Assembly (NCBI GenBank): GCA_913020625.1
Contig: CAJVZX010000001.1
Coordinates: 1-40,464 of the forward strand
Source of the DNA: an uncultured Pelagibacterales bacterium
Lineage (GTDB): Bacteria; Pseudomonadota; Alphaproteobacteria; Pelagibacterales; Pelagibacteraceae
Length of the DNA stretch: 40,464 nt
Direction: 5' to 3'
The notes beneath the pieces were generated by a model that worked only from the letters and a program-made list of their open reading frames with translations, made no database searches and was not told the origin of the DNA. A program made the position numbers and the translations under genes. How positions within the stretch are numbered: position 1 is the first letter of the stretch; each line of letters opens with the position of its first letter. Shown in pieces: positions 1-7,913 of this stretch.

Positions 1-28
1 GACATCATTAAATTTCTGAATTATATAG

Positions 29-53
29 TTCCGATAATTAATGGTTATCGGAA
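29..53. repeat. Perfect 9-bp inverted repeat ahead of the recombinase gene
   Basis: TTCCGATAA (29-37) and TTATCGGAA (45-53) are exact reverse complements separated by 7 bases. The second arm ends 4 bases before the start codon of the tyrosine recombinase at 58. Two 9-11 bp arms around a 6-8 bp spacer is the usual layout of a tyrosine recombinase core site, so this may be the enzyme's own recombination site. An operator for autoregulation is the alternative. The repeat is seen directly; the role is inference. Confidence 0.7.
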
Positions 54-57
54 AAAT

Positions 58-972
58 ATGAGTGACTTAGTTACAGATGTAAAAAGTTTGGAATTGGAAA
101 CTTTGAATAATCTTAAAAGCTCTAAGTCTTTAAATACACTTAGGGCTTACAAGGCTGATTATAAAGATTTCGCTAGTTTTAGTATTAAGAATGGTTTTAA
201 GCCTATGCCATCTGAGCCAAAAATCATAACGCTTTACCTAACACATTTATCAAAATCATCAAAATTCAGCACGTTAAAACGAAGACTAGCATCTATAAGT
301 GTCATTCATAAACTTTCTGGTCACTACATTGATGTAAAACATCCAATGATTACCGAAAATTTGATGGGCATAAAGCGAATATTGGGTAGTCATCAAAAAG
401 CAAAAAAACCAATATTAATCAATGACTTAAAGCTAATTATTAATTTAGTAGATAAAGAAAAAAATGAAACAAATAGATTCAAAAACAAAGCATTAATACT
501 TGTAGGTTTTGCCGGCGGATTTAGAAGATCAGAGCTTGTAGCAATACTTTATGAGGATCTGGATTTCGTTCCAGAAGGGGTAAAAATATTTGTAAAAAGA
601 TCAAAAACTGATCAATCAGGCGAAGGAATGACTAAAGGCATCCCCTACTTTACCAATCCCGAATACTGTCCTGTGGTTTCTTTAAAGAAATGGATTGAAA
701 AATCAGAAATTAAATCTGGAAAAATTTTTGATATTTCAGATAAAAGTGTAGCTTTAACAATAAAAAAATATGCAGCTCTTGCTGGGTTAGATTCAAATAA
801 ATATTCAGGACACAGTTTGAGATCTGGATTTGCTACTTCGACTGCTGAATTAGGAGCCGAAGAAAGAAGCATAATGGCTATGACTGGTCACAAAACAACT
901 CAAATGGTAAGACGTTACATTCAAGAAGCAAATTTATTTAAAAATAACGCATTAAACAAAATTAAAATATAA
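58..972 (+). CDS. Tyrosine recombinase / integrase (solo, XerC/D-like)
   Basis: This 304-aa protein is a site-specific DNA recombinase of the tyrosine class. Residues 1-110 form the SAM-like core-binding domain, including the TLRAYKADYKDF segment. Residues 115-304 form the catalytic domain, with the whole active site present: Arg156 in FAGGFRRSEL, a Lys near 180-183 in KRSKTDQ, His252 and Arg255 in GHSLRSGF, His278 in TGHKTT and nucleophile Tyr287 in RRYIQ. It is therefore probably active. The length and the FRRSEL/RRSKTDQ-type motifs fit solo recombinases found on chromosomes and mobile elements, rather than housekeeping XerC or XerD, although that distinction is inference. The start is preceded by a 25-bp palindromic site. 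Its stop abuts the stop of the convergent glycosyltransferase gene with no base between them. It may have carried or rearranged the glycan cluster beside it. Confidence 0.93.
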   Translation: MSDLVTDVKSLELETLNNLKSSKSLNTLRAYKADYKDFASFSIKNGFKPMPSEPKIITLYLTHLSKSSKFSTLKRRLASISVIHKLSGHYIDVKHPMITENLMGIKRILGSHQKAKKPILINDLKLIINLVDKEKNETNRFKNKALILVGFAGGFRRSELVAILYEDLDFVPEGVKIFVKRSKTDQSGEGMTKGIPYFTNPEYCPVVSLKKWIEKSEIKSGKIFDISDKSVALTIKKYAALAGLDSNKYSGHSLRSGFATSTAELGAEERSIMAMTGHKTTQMVRRYIQEANLFKNNALNKIKI

Positions 973-1845
973 CTAGAAATATTTATTGTAAATATAATTT
1001 ATTTTACAAAAGAACAATTCTGCCAAGTAAAAAAAAGATATTTTAGGATTCTTTAGTGGACCATTATACTTTTTGGTAATTATACATTCGTTAAACTCAT
1101 ATTTGCTTCCATTTAAATAATATTTTAAAAAAAAACTAACACTTATACCCCACTTTTTTAAAAAGATTTTAGACCCCTTGTTTCTTTTTAAAGATTTCTT
1201 TTTTCTTAAGGATATTGAACCAAAATGGTAAACTCTACAATTGGATAAGCCTTTAAAAATTCTAATATTTTTTTTCCATAATTTCATATTAAGATCGGGA
1301 TCAGATCCAATACCAGGATTAAACTCTTCGCTTAACCCTCCCACACTGTTCCAGACATCTTTATGAATAAGATGTGGCGACCAGTGTGTGCCTTGAAAGT
1401 CATGGTGATCAATCAAATTAAATTCAGATAAGAGTTTTTTTTCATTGAAGTCATTGTGAGTAGTGCCGCAATTTAATTGGATATGTCCATTTACTGGTTG
1501 GATCATTGTTCCTGATAAATAAAAAAGATTATGACCTATTTTGGCTATCTCCTCATTAAAGGCAACGTCCCAACCCGGACAAAAATACATATCATCATGG
1601 CCGTAAATAATGTAATCAGTTGTGGTTTTCTTAACAGCAGTATTAACAGATGAGCATAATCCAATATTACAATGAGAGTATGTGTAATTTATTCCATTTT
1701 TCTTCACGAAATCTAGTGTACCATCAACCCCTTCATTAATATGAAGAATTATTTCGTTATTAAATTTTGAGTTTTTTTTAAGGCTATTTAAACAAATTTT
1801 TAAATAATCTATGTTGTTAAATGTGGGTATTATGACTGAAAACAT
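973..1845 (-). CDS. Family 2 glycosyltransferase
   Basis: This 290-aa GT-A fold glycosyltransferase of family 2 transfers a sugar from a nucleotide donor to a growing surface glycan. The N-terminus FSVIIPTFNN (2-11) is the typical GT2 start. The segment YIIYGHDDMYF (78-88) carries the HDD variant of the metal-binding DxD motif. The C-terminal part is basic and lacks clear membrane helices, so a cytoplasmic or peripheral protein is likely. It is the last gene of the minus-strand glycan operon, 18 bp after the preceding glycosyltransferase. Its stop directly abuts the stop of the convergent recombinase gene. Donor and acceptor cannot be read from the sequence. The family call is firm and the exact role is inferred from the neighbours. 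Confidence 0.88.
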   Translation of the reverse strand: MFSVIIPTFNNIDYLKICLNSLKKNSKFNNEIILHINEGVDGTLDFVKKNGINYTYSHCNIGLCSSVNTAVKKTTTDYIIYGHDDMYFCPGWDVAFNEEIAKIGHNLFYLSGTMIQPVNGHIQLNCGTTHNDFNEKKLLSEFNLIDHHDFQGTHWSPHLIHKDVWNSVGGLSEEFNPGIGSDPDLNMKLWKKNIRIFKGLSNCRVYHFGSISLRKKKSLKRNKGSKIFLKKWGISVSFFLKYYLNGSKYEFNECIITKKYNGPLKNPKISFFYLAELFFCKINYIYNKYF

Positions 1846-1863
1846 CTTTATGAGATTTTGAGG

Positions 1864-4023
1864 TTAATTATTTTCCCATAGATATTTATTTTTTTTATAA
1901 CTTATTCCTAAAGTATTGCAAACTATGTAATCAGCTACAACCGTTGAATTAAAATATTTCATGTATTTCAATTTGCCATTTTTAGCAATTTTTTTTCTTT
2001 GTTCGTCATCGCGAGCAAATTTTTGGATTTTTTCTGAAAGGTTAGATAAATTGTTATAAAATATTATTTCATTTTCTGAAAAAAAATTACTATAAAGCGT
2101 TTGATCATGAATAAAAGTTAGTAAACCATTGCCTATCAATTGAGCTATTCTATCACTGCTATAATACTTTATAGGGTCACCCCTACTCAAATTAACCCCC
2201 ATTTTTGCATTAGAAATTGATTTTAAAAATGAATCTGCCCAGACAGGTTGATTGTTATTAATTCCATGTAGGTCAAACTTCACATTAGGCGTTCTTTCAA
2301 CTAGCCTATTAACAAAATCAGATCTTTCGTCATATTTTCCCTTTTTCAGAGTACCTCTGTGAACCCCGTGACTTAATGCAAAAAAAACATCCACAGAACA
2401 CTGGTCGTTCTCATAATTTTTTAAAGTCTCAAATGAAGAATCAGCTGGATTTGGCATGAATAATGTTAGTTTATTTCTTGGTAAGAAATTTAAAACATCA
2501 GGTGATGTAGTAACAAAATTAGCATCTGTAAATTCTATTTTATCTAAAATTCTTGATTTATTTTTTTTTAGGAAATCTGGTCCGCCATTATTTGCGGAAA
2601 CACCAAATGAGTCAAGAAACCATTGTGCTATTTTAATATTTTTATAGTTTTCTTTTATATAAGCTAATGTCTCAGGTTTGATTTGATCTGCATGACCAAG
2701 AATTAATATATCTGGCTTATAATTGTATACAGTATTGATTAATTTTTGATTTAGTGAATTAGATCCTGTGTAATCCTTGATACTTTTATAGTGTTTAACT
2801 ATATCCCTGTCACTAAAACCTAAGACGCTGTGACCCAGTCTTATGAATCCGTTATTGAGCCTTCTTCCAGTATTAAAAAAAAGTCTACCATCATGACGCT
2901 CATTAAAATTAGTTACATGTAATATTCGTAGGCTTTTTGGTATTTTAATTTTGAAAGAATTTTTTAGAATTTTGAATTTTAATAAACTATCTCTATATTC
3001 ATCAATTTTTTTTGAACTTAATTTATTTGTATGAAAAAAATGTTTTAGAGATAGTTTTTGCAATTCATGTCTTAATTTATTATTTTCAATTAATTTTTTT
3101 ATTGCTAGATAAACGGAATCGACATTCAATTCTTTTATAATAACTCCGTGAGTGACAGTTTCAGGTAAACCACCTTTATTACTAATTATAGTCGCACAAC
3201 CTCTGCTGCTAGCTTCTAAGCTTGTTCTTCCTAATGGCTCATCCCATCTTGAACACGCCACCGCAATGCTAGTTTTTTCAAAAATTTTTAGAACTTTATC
3301 ATGATTTATAAAACCCATAATATCTAATCTTTTGTGTTTGAATGAAAGAGTTGATCTTGGTTCGTCACCTATAACTATCCCCTTCCAATTTCTATATTTT
3401 TTCAATATTTTTAAAGTTGCTTTTCCAAACAAATCATAACCCTTTGCACGATTTAATTTGCCAACAAATGTAATCCATTTTTTTTTATTTTTTAAATTTA
3501 TTCGAACAGGATTAGTGGATTGATAAATAACATTTAATTTTTCAGAGTTGACATATAAACCATCAACGCCTTCTAAAAATCTTTTTTTAGACCAATCACT
3601 ATTAAAAATAATTTTAGTAGTGTTTGACATTAACTCTTTACGATCCTTCACTGATCTAGAACCTGACATTGTTAAAGGATCATTATGGAAATATAAAACC
3701 ATTTTTTTATTTGGTTCCGCTTCAAATATTTGATGAAAATAATTGGGGCGATTATGAATTTCTATCAAATCTGAAGGATATTCTCTTTCAAACTTTAAAA
3801 ATTCATTAACATATAATTTACTGCCACTTTGAATTATTTTTTTTTTTAATTTTATGTTTTGATATTTAAGCTTATAAGCTTTTTTTAGGGTAGTATTACC
3901 AAAGATTGTAATATCATTTTTAAATTTACTCAATTGCACAGTATCTTTTATAAATAAAGATACAGCCCCAGCGTAGGTTGGGGAAAAATTTTCTTTATAT
4001 GGTAACAGAATTGAAATTTTCAT
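1864..4023 (-). CDS. Two-domain glycosyltransferase (GT4 + CgeB/GT1-like), copy 1
   Basis: This 719-aa protein appears to be two GT-B glycosyltransferases fused. Residues about 1-345 form a GT4 (group 1) domain, with FVGKLNRAKGYDLF (187-200) and the E-x7-E nucleotide-sugar motif in DEPLGRTSLE (Glu262 and Glu270), followed by SNKGGLPET. Residues about 365-719 begin RILHVTNFNERHDGR and resemble the CgeB-like glycosyltransferase group, with a C-terminal NLSRGDPIKYYSSDRIAQLI segment (611-630). A protein of the same architecture lies at 7914-10019, and the two share motif spacing through both halves, so they are paralogues. A 77-bp gap separates this gene from the upstream GT11-like gene. Two successive sugar additions by one chain is a reasonable inference; the specificity is unknown. 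Confidence 0.85.
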   Translation of the reverse strand: MKISILLPYKENFSPTYAGAVSLFIKDTVQLSKFKNDITIFGNTTLKKAYKLKYQNIKLKKKIIQSGSKLYVNEFLKFEREYPSDLIEIHNRPNYFHQIFEAEPNKKMVLYFHNDPLTMSGSRSVKDRKELMSNTTKIIFNSDWSKKRFLEGVDGLYVNSEKLNVIYQSTNPVRINLKNKKKWITFVGKLNRAKGYDLFGKATLKILKKYRNWKGIVIGDEPRSTLSFKHKRLDIMGFINHDKVLKIFEKTSIAVACSRWDEPLGRTSLEASSRGCATIISNKGGLPETVTHGVIIKELNVDSVYLAIKKLIENNKLRHELQKLSLKHFFHTNKLSSKKIDEYRDSLLKFKILKNSFKIKIPKSLRILHVTNFNERHDGRLFFNTGRRLNNGFIRLGHSVLGFSDRDIVKHYKSIKDYTGSNSLNQKLINTVYNYKPDILILGHADQIKPETLAYIKENYKNIKIAQWFLDSFGVSANNGGPDFLKKNKSRILDKIEFTDANFVTTSPDVLNFLPRNKLTLFMPNPADSSFETLKNYENDQCSVDVFFALSHGVHRGTLKKGKYDERSDFVNRLVERTPNVKFDLHGINNNQPVWADSFLKSISNAKMGVNLSRGDPIKYYSSDRIAQLIGNGLLTFIHDQTLYSNFFSENEIIFYNNLSNLSEKIQKFARDDEQRKKIAKNGKLKYMKYFNSTVVADYIVCNTLGISYKKNKYLWENN

Positions 4024-4100
4024 AATGTTAAAAATTTATTACATGAAATAATATTTCATAAAACATTGCAAAGTGTCAAATTTATTGCAAAAAAATTAAA

Positions 4101-5045
4101 TTAAATTTTTGTCCAAGAATCTGGCCAAAAATTTAAGTTTGACGATGTATTTAGTTCTTTGTCTTTTGGACAAACAATAATTTTCTTATCGTAATTACAT
4201 AACCATGCTGGCCACCAATGAAAAGTTGTAGGGCCAACAATAAAATATTTACATTTACACATTAAAAGAAAGTCTAAAAATATTTTATTCTCAGCTTTGT
4301 TTTTAACAAAAGTAAATAAGTTAGTGTCAAAATGATTATTTAAATTTTCAAAGTTATTAGACCAAATCAAGAATTTAGGATTTTTAAGTTTTGATCTAAA
4401 GTATTCTACTCCTCGGTAAATATATTTCACGGTAAGCTTTTCAAAATCTGCAGTTTTTTGTAAATTGGCACTACTATTATTAGCAAATTCAGAAAATCTT
4501 TCTGCTCTAAAAGCAATTGATACAACATTTGAACTTTCAATTATTTTGATAAAAGGGTTATTTTCTAGGTTTGGAATTAACTTAAATGAAAATTCCTTCA
4601 ATAAGTCATTTCTATAGTCGTAAAAATATTTTTCACATTCAAAGTATCCTTCCATGTAAATTGTGTCGTGATAATTTTCTAATAGATATTGATCAGAGTA
4701 ATTAGTTTTTTTATTGCTGCTCATTTTTTCAATCAAGAAATTTTTTTTTTGACTAAATTTATCAAAGAATTTCATATATTTTCTTTTTAGATATTTTTTA
4801 GTGGATAAAAATTTATATTTATCATCAGCAATCTTTGTATTAAGACAAAACAACTCTAATTCGTAGTTGGGTTTCCAATTTATCCTTTTTTTTTTCTCCC
4901 ACTTTTTAAAGTCGTGTTTGATACCTGATTCATTATCGATCAATAAATTATAACCTAATTTTTTTGAAAAGCCGTAAGCAGCAGCATACAAAAACATTTG
5001 ATTTCCAAAACCGTTTGACATTTTTATTACTAGATTTTTAGACAT
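4101..5045 (-). CDS. GT11-like (alpha-1,2-fucosyltransferase family) glycosyltransferase, atypical motif
   Basis: This 314-aa protein matches the GT11 fucosyltransferase pattern at both ends. The N-terminal segment MSNGFGNQMFLYAAAYGFSK (9-28) corresponds to the GxGNQMFQYA donor-site signature. The C-terminal GPTTFHWWPAWL corresponds to the NSSFSWWGAWL motif. The central signature expected as HxRRxD reads IAFRAERF (177-184) here, so the His, the second Arg and the Asp are replaced and only Arg180 is kept. The protein may therefore use another donor or acceptor, have a shifted motif, or be impaired. It sits in the glycan operon, 13 bp after the aminotransferase gene. No GDP-fucose synthesis genes are in the window. 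Family membership is fairly certain, but fucose as the substrate is not. Confidence 0.78.
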   Translation of the reverse strand: MSKNLVIKMSNGFGNQMFLYAAAYGFSKKLGYNLLIDNESGIKHDFKKWEKKKRINWKPNYELELFCLNTKIADDKYKFLSTKKYLKRKYMKFFDKFSQKKNFLIEKMSSNKKTNYSDQYLLENYHDTIYMEGYFECEKYFYDYRNDLLKEFSFKLIPNLENNPFIKIIESSNVVSIAFRAERFSEFANNSSANLQKTADFEKLTVKYIYRGVEYFRSKLKNPKFLIWSNNFENLNNHFDTNLFTFVKNKAENKIFLDFLLMCKCKYFIVGPTTFHWWPAWLCNYDKKIIVCPKDKELNTSSNLNFWPDSWTKI

Positions 5046-5058
5046 TAAAATATAAAGT

Positions 5059-6192
5059 TTATTTATGCTGGAAAAAATTTTTTATCTCACTCACAATTCT
5101 TTTCATTTGAAATATTTTCAAATTTGGATGAAGCGGTAGACTTAAACATTGATTAGCCCAATTCTCAGAATTTTTTAGAGTAATTCTTCTATCAATAAAT
5201 TTTGCTTTATTTAAACTATAAGGATAATGAATCTGGCAATGAATTTTTTTAAATAAGAGATGTTTTATTAGTTTATTTCTATTCTTTGTTCTTATGACAT
5301 ACAAATGTCTTGATGAGCCTGGTTTCGTATCTGTAATCTTTATTTCTTTAATATTTCCTAAATGGTAATCATAAAAAATGGAAATTTTTCTTCTTATATC
5401 ATTTAACTTTAAAATTGATTTCAATTTATTTTTTAAGACTACAGCCTGAATGGTATCTAATCGACTGTTCATTCCAATTATATTGTGTTTATTTTTTTTT
5501 ACAGAACCCAAATTTCTTAGTAACAATAATTTTTTATATATTTTAAAATTATTAGTTGCAACTAAACCAGCATCTCCATATGCACCTAGATTTTTTGAAG
5601 GATAAAAACTGTAACAAGCTATATTAGCAAATTTTTCATTCCTTTCTTTTTTACAGCATTTTCTATTGGTATTTTTTCTACAATTGTAACAACTGTAAGC
5701 AAAATGGGATTGAGCACTATCTTCTATTATAAAAATTTTTTTTCCAACAACTTTTCTTAATTTTTTTATATCAACTTTTTGACCATATAAATTAACAGGT
5801 ATAATTGCTTTAGTTTTTTTGGTTATTAGTTTATGAATTTTTGTAATTGATACGAGACCAGTTTCCTCATCAATATCAGCAAAAACTATTTTAAAGTTAT
5901 TAAGTATAACTGCAAGACTCGTGGAAATGTAAGTCATTGCAGGAATAATAATTTCATCATCTTTTTGTAGATTTAATGACTTAATAGCCAATATCAACGC
6001 ATCAGTTCCAGAGGCGCAACCGACAGAATATTTAATTTTAGATAATTTTGAAAATGAATCTTCAAAATTTTTTACCTCATTCCCTAATATAAATTTTTTT
6101 TTTAGAATCGTGGAATACATTTCTTTTTTGATTGATAGATCAACCTTTCTTGATATTGGATTGACTTCGGTAAAATTTATTAATTTAACCAT
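5059..6192 (-). CDS. DegT/DnrJ/EryC1/StrS-family sugar aminotransferase with Cys-rich insertion
   Basis: This 377-aa PLP enzyme of the nucleotide-sugar aminotransferase family would convert a keto-sugar nucleotide to an amino sugar. GCASGTDALILA (58-69) is the cofactor phosphate loop. Asp158 in IIEDSAQSH should contact the PLP ring. Lys200 in FYPSKNLGAYGD is the expected Schiff-base lysine. Between them, where family members usually have a short loop, lies a basic insertion with Cys168, Cys171, Cys179 and Cys180 (roughly 167-188), which could bind zinc. The start overlaps the preceding Gfo/Idh dehydrogenase gene by 8 bp, suggesting coupled translation. With that dehydrogenase and the formyltransferase it makes a plausible three-step route to an N-formylated amino sugar, as in WlbA/WlbC-type (dehydrogenase then aminotransferase) or QdtB/FdtB-type pathways. 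The exact sugar is unknown. Confidence 0.9.
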   Translation of the reverse strand: MVKLINFTEVNPISRKVDLSIKKEMYSTILKKKFILGNEVKNFEDSFSKLSKIKYSVGCASGTDALILAIKSLNLQKDDEIIIPAMTYISTSLAVILNNFKIVFADIDEETGLVSITKIHKLITKKTKAIIPVNLYGQKVDIKKLRKVVGKKIFIIEDSAQSHFAYSCYNCRKNTNRKCCKKERNEKFANIACYSFYPSKNLGAYGDAGLVATNNFKIYKKLLLLRNLGSVKKNKHNIIGMNSRLDTIQAVVLKNKLKSILKLNDIRRKISIFYDYHLGNIKEIKITDTKPGSSRHLYVIRTKNRNKLIKHLLFKKIHCQIHYPYSLNKAKFIDRRITLKNSENWANQCLSLPLHPNLKIFQMKRIVSEIKNFFQHK

Positions 6193-7129
6193 TGTTTCTA
6201 TTTATTTTATCTAATAGAAAAGTGACTTTCTCATTAAACTTTTTCTTAAAAAGATAATTATTATTTCTTTTGATTGCATAAAAGATATATTTAACCATTT
6301 TTGAAAGTGGCTCGTTAAGGTCAATTTCAGGTACTTCCAGGTTATATTTTGACCAATCATTTATAAATTTTTTTTTGTAAATTTTTATTTTATATAAAGA
6401 TTCGTTCTCATCGCAATATAAGGTAGCTCTTTGAAATTTAATTTTGATTAATCTTACTTTAGTAGGTGAAAGCCAAGAATTTCTAATTAATACATTAGAA
6501 CTATTTTTATATTTCAAATTAATATAAACGCTATCACACAAAGTATTTTTAAAATTTTTTTTTTTAATTGTTTGGATTCTATAAGGAAGTTTATTTATCA
6601 AGTATAGTAATATTGATATATCATGAGTTCCCAAGTCCCATATTACGTTTGCATCATTTCTTACTGGAGCTTGTTCTCTAAATGACTCTATCTCTAAAAT
6701 TTTTCCGTATTTATTTTTATCGATTATTTTTTTTATGAAATTAATAGTCCCTGAAAATAAAAAAGGATAGTCGACAAAAATCATCTTTTTTTTATCTCTT
6801 GCAATTTTATTTAATCTTTTGACATCCGTTAATGATAAAGAAAGAGGTTTTTCTACCAAAATATGCTTAAAATTTTCTAGAGCATATTTGGCAATCTTAA
6901 AGTGTGTTGCTGTAGGTGAGGAAATTATTACTAGATTATGCTGGTCACTTTTAATCGCCTTCTTAAAGTCTTTGTAACAATTAGCTAGAGGATAGTTTTT
7001 TTTAGCAGCAATTAAATTTTTTACCTTTTTATCAGATATTGAAACAATATTAAAAAATTCAGAATTTTGGAAATTTCTAGCTAACTTGCTACCCCAATAT
7101 CCATAACCTATTAAACAAGCATTAAACAT
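6185..7129 (-). CDS. Gfo/Idh/MocA-family oxidoreductase, probable nucleotide-sugar dehydrogenase
   Basis: This 314-aa NAD(P)-dependent oxidoreductase has its Rossmann nucleotide-binding motif at IGYGYWGSK (7-15). It has the diagnostic EKP (93-95), whose lysine sits in the active site, and a substrate-side WDLGTHD (164-170) whose His169 is the likely catalytic residue. In polysaccharide clusters such enzymes often oxidise C3 of a UDP- or dTDP-sugar so that a DegT-family aminotransferase can act next. That role is inferred here from the overlapping downstream aminotransferase gene. The gene starts 6 bp after the formyltransferase stop. At 314 aa it is at the short end for the family, whose members often have 330-380 aa, but both domains appear present. 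A catabolic role is less likely in this setting. Confidence 0.88.
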   Translation of the reverse strand: MFNACLIGYGYWGSKLARNFQNSEFFNIVSISDKKVKNLIAAKKNYPLANCYKDFKKAIKSDQHNLVIISSPTATHFKIAKYALENFKHILVEKPLSLSLTDVKRLNKIARDKKKMIFVDYPFLFSGTINFIKKIIDKNKYGKILEIESFREQAPVRNDANVIWDLGTHDISILLYLINKLPYRIQTIKKKNFKNTLCDSVYINLKYKNSSNVLIRNSWLSPTKVRLIKIKFQRATLYCDENESLYKIKIYKKKFINDWSKYNLEVPEIDLNEPLSKMVKYIFYAIKRNNNYLFKKKFNEKVTFLLDKINRNNG

Positions 7130-7135
7130 AAGAAT

Positions 7136-7903
7136 TTAGTATTTATACTTATTATTATTATTTTCAATTAAATAAATTTTATTATTTTTATAAACGCTCT
7201 TTTGGACTTGCACTCCATTAACTTTTGGTAACTGGTACGCTGGAAAAATTAGTGATCTAATTTTATTGTGTATCTTCATTGAGCTTTTCTTCAAGGTTAT
7301 TTTTATCATTTTTTTATAATTTACGCTGCCTCTACTATAATAACTGCCTGTGCTTAGAACTTGTTTTTTTAATTTATATTTAGAGTTAAGAATGTTATGT
7401 AAATTTTTTTTAAATAAAGTTATAGCGAATGCCATTAGTTTTAAATAATTTTCTTGAGCTGTATCATTAATTCTAATTTTAAATTTCATTTGATCAATTA
7501 TATCACCAGTATCAATACCTCTGTCAATTTTGTGGATCGTAACCCCTGAATATTTTTCGCCATTATAAATTTGAAAAAAATTGGTATGACAACCTCTATA
7601 TTTTGGTAGCAAACTAAAATGAAAATTAAATAAATTGTTCGTTTTAAACTTTTCAACTTTAATAATTTTCAAATACTCTAAAGAAAAAAAAAATAACTCC
7701 TTAATAGAATATAGTTCTTTAATTTTTACAATTCTTATTCTATTTTCAATTGCAAATTTTCTAAACGAAGGTTGCCAACCATCCCTACCTTTATCATTAT
7801 GATTCGGCAGAGCTAAAATTTTAATTTTTTTTTTATTTAAAGGGAGAATAAATTTCAAAGCATCTATAGCGCATTTGTTTTTTCCTGCAATACAAATATA
7901 CAT
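7136..7903 (-). CDS. Sugar N-formyltransferase (formyl-THF dependent, Fmt-like)
   Basis: This 255-aa enzyme of the formyltransferase fold would move a formyl group from N10-formyl-tetrahydrofolate to an amino group. LFNFHFSLLPKYRG (91-104) holds the catalytic Asn93 and His95. GVTIHKIDRGIDTGDII (120-136) holds the conserved Asp in the DTGD segment. It lacks a full Fmt C-terminal tRNA-binding domain. Together with the adjacent dehydrogenase and aminotransferase genes, this points to a nucleotide-linked amino sugar, as for FdtF, QdtF or VioF, rather than Met-tRNA. The reading frame is open back to an ATG at 8020, which would overlap the upstream gene by about 107 bp. The ATG at 7903, giving MYICIAGKN, is preferred because the formyltransferase fold begins there and it lies 10 bp after the upstream stop. 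The substrate is inference. Confidence 0.85.
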   Translation of the reverse strand: MYICIAGKNKCAIDALKFILPLNKKKIKILALPNHNDKGRDGWQPSFRKFAIENRIRIVKIKELYSIKELFFFSLEYLKIIKVEKFKTNNLFNFHFSLLPKYRGCHTNFFQIYNGEKYSGVTIHKIDRGIDTGDIIDQMKFKIRINDTAQENYLKLMAFAITLFKKNLHNILNSKYKLKKQVLSTGSYYSRGSVNYKKMIKITLKKSSMKIHNKIRSLIFPAYQLPKVNGVQVQKSVYKNNKIYLIENNNNKYKY

Positions 7904-7913
7904 CAGTAAGAAT

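Noticed and set aside
1..57. Attachment-site copy of the tRNA-Glu 3' end at the left edge
   Set aside because: No match to the tRNA 3' sequence was found in the bases available; it could lie outside the window.
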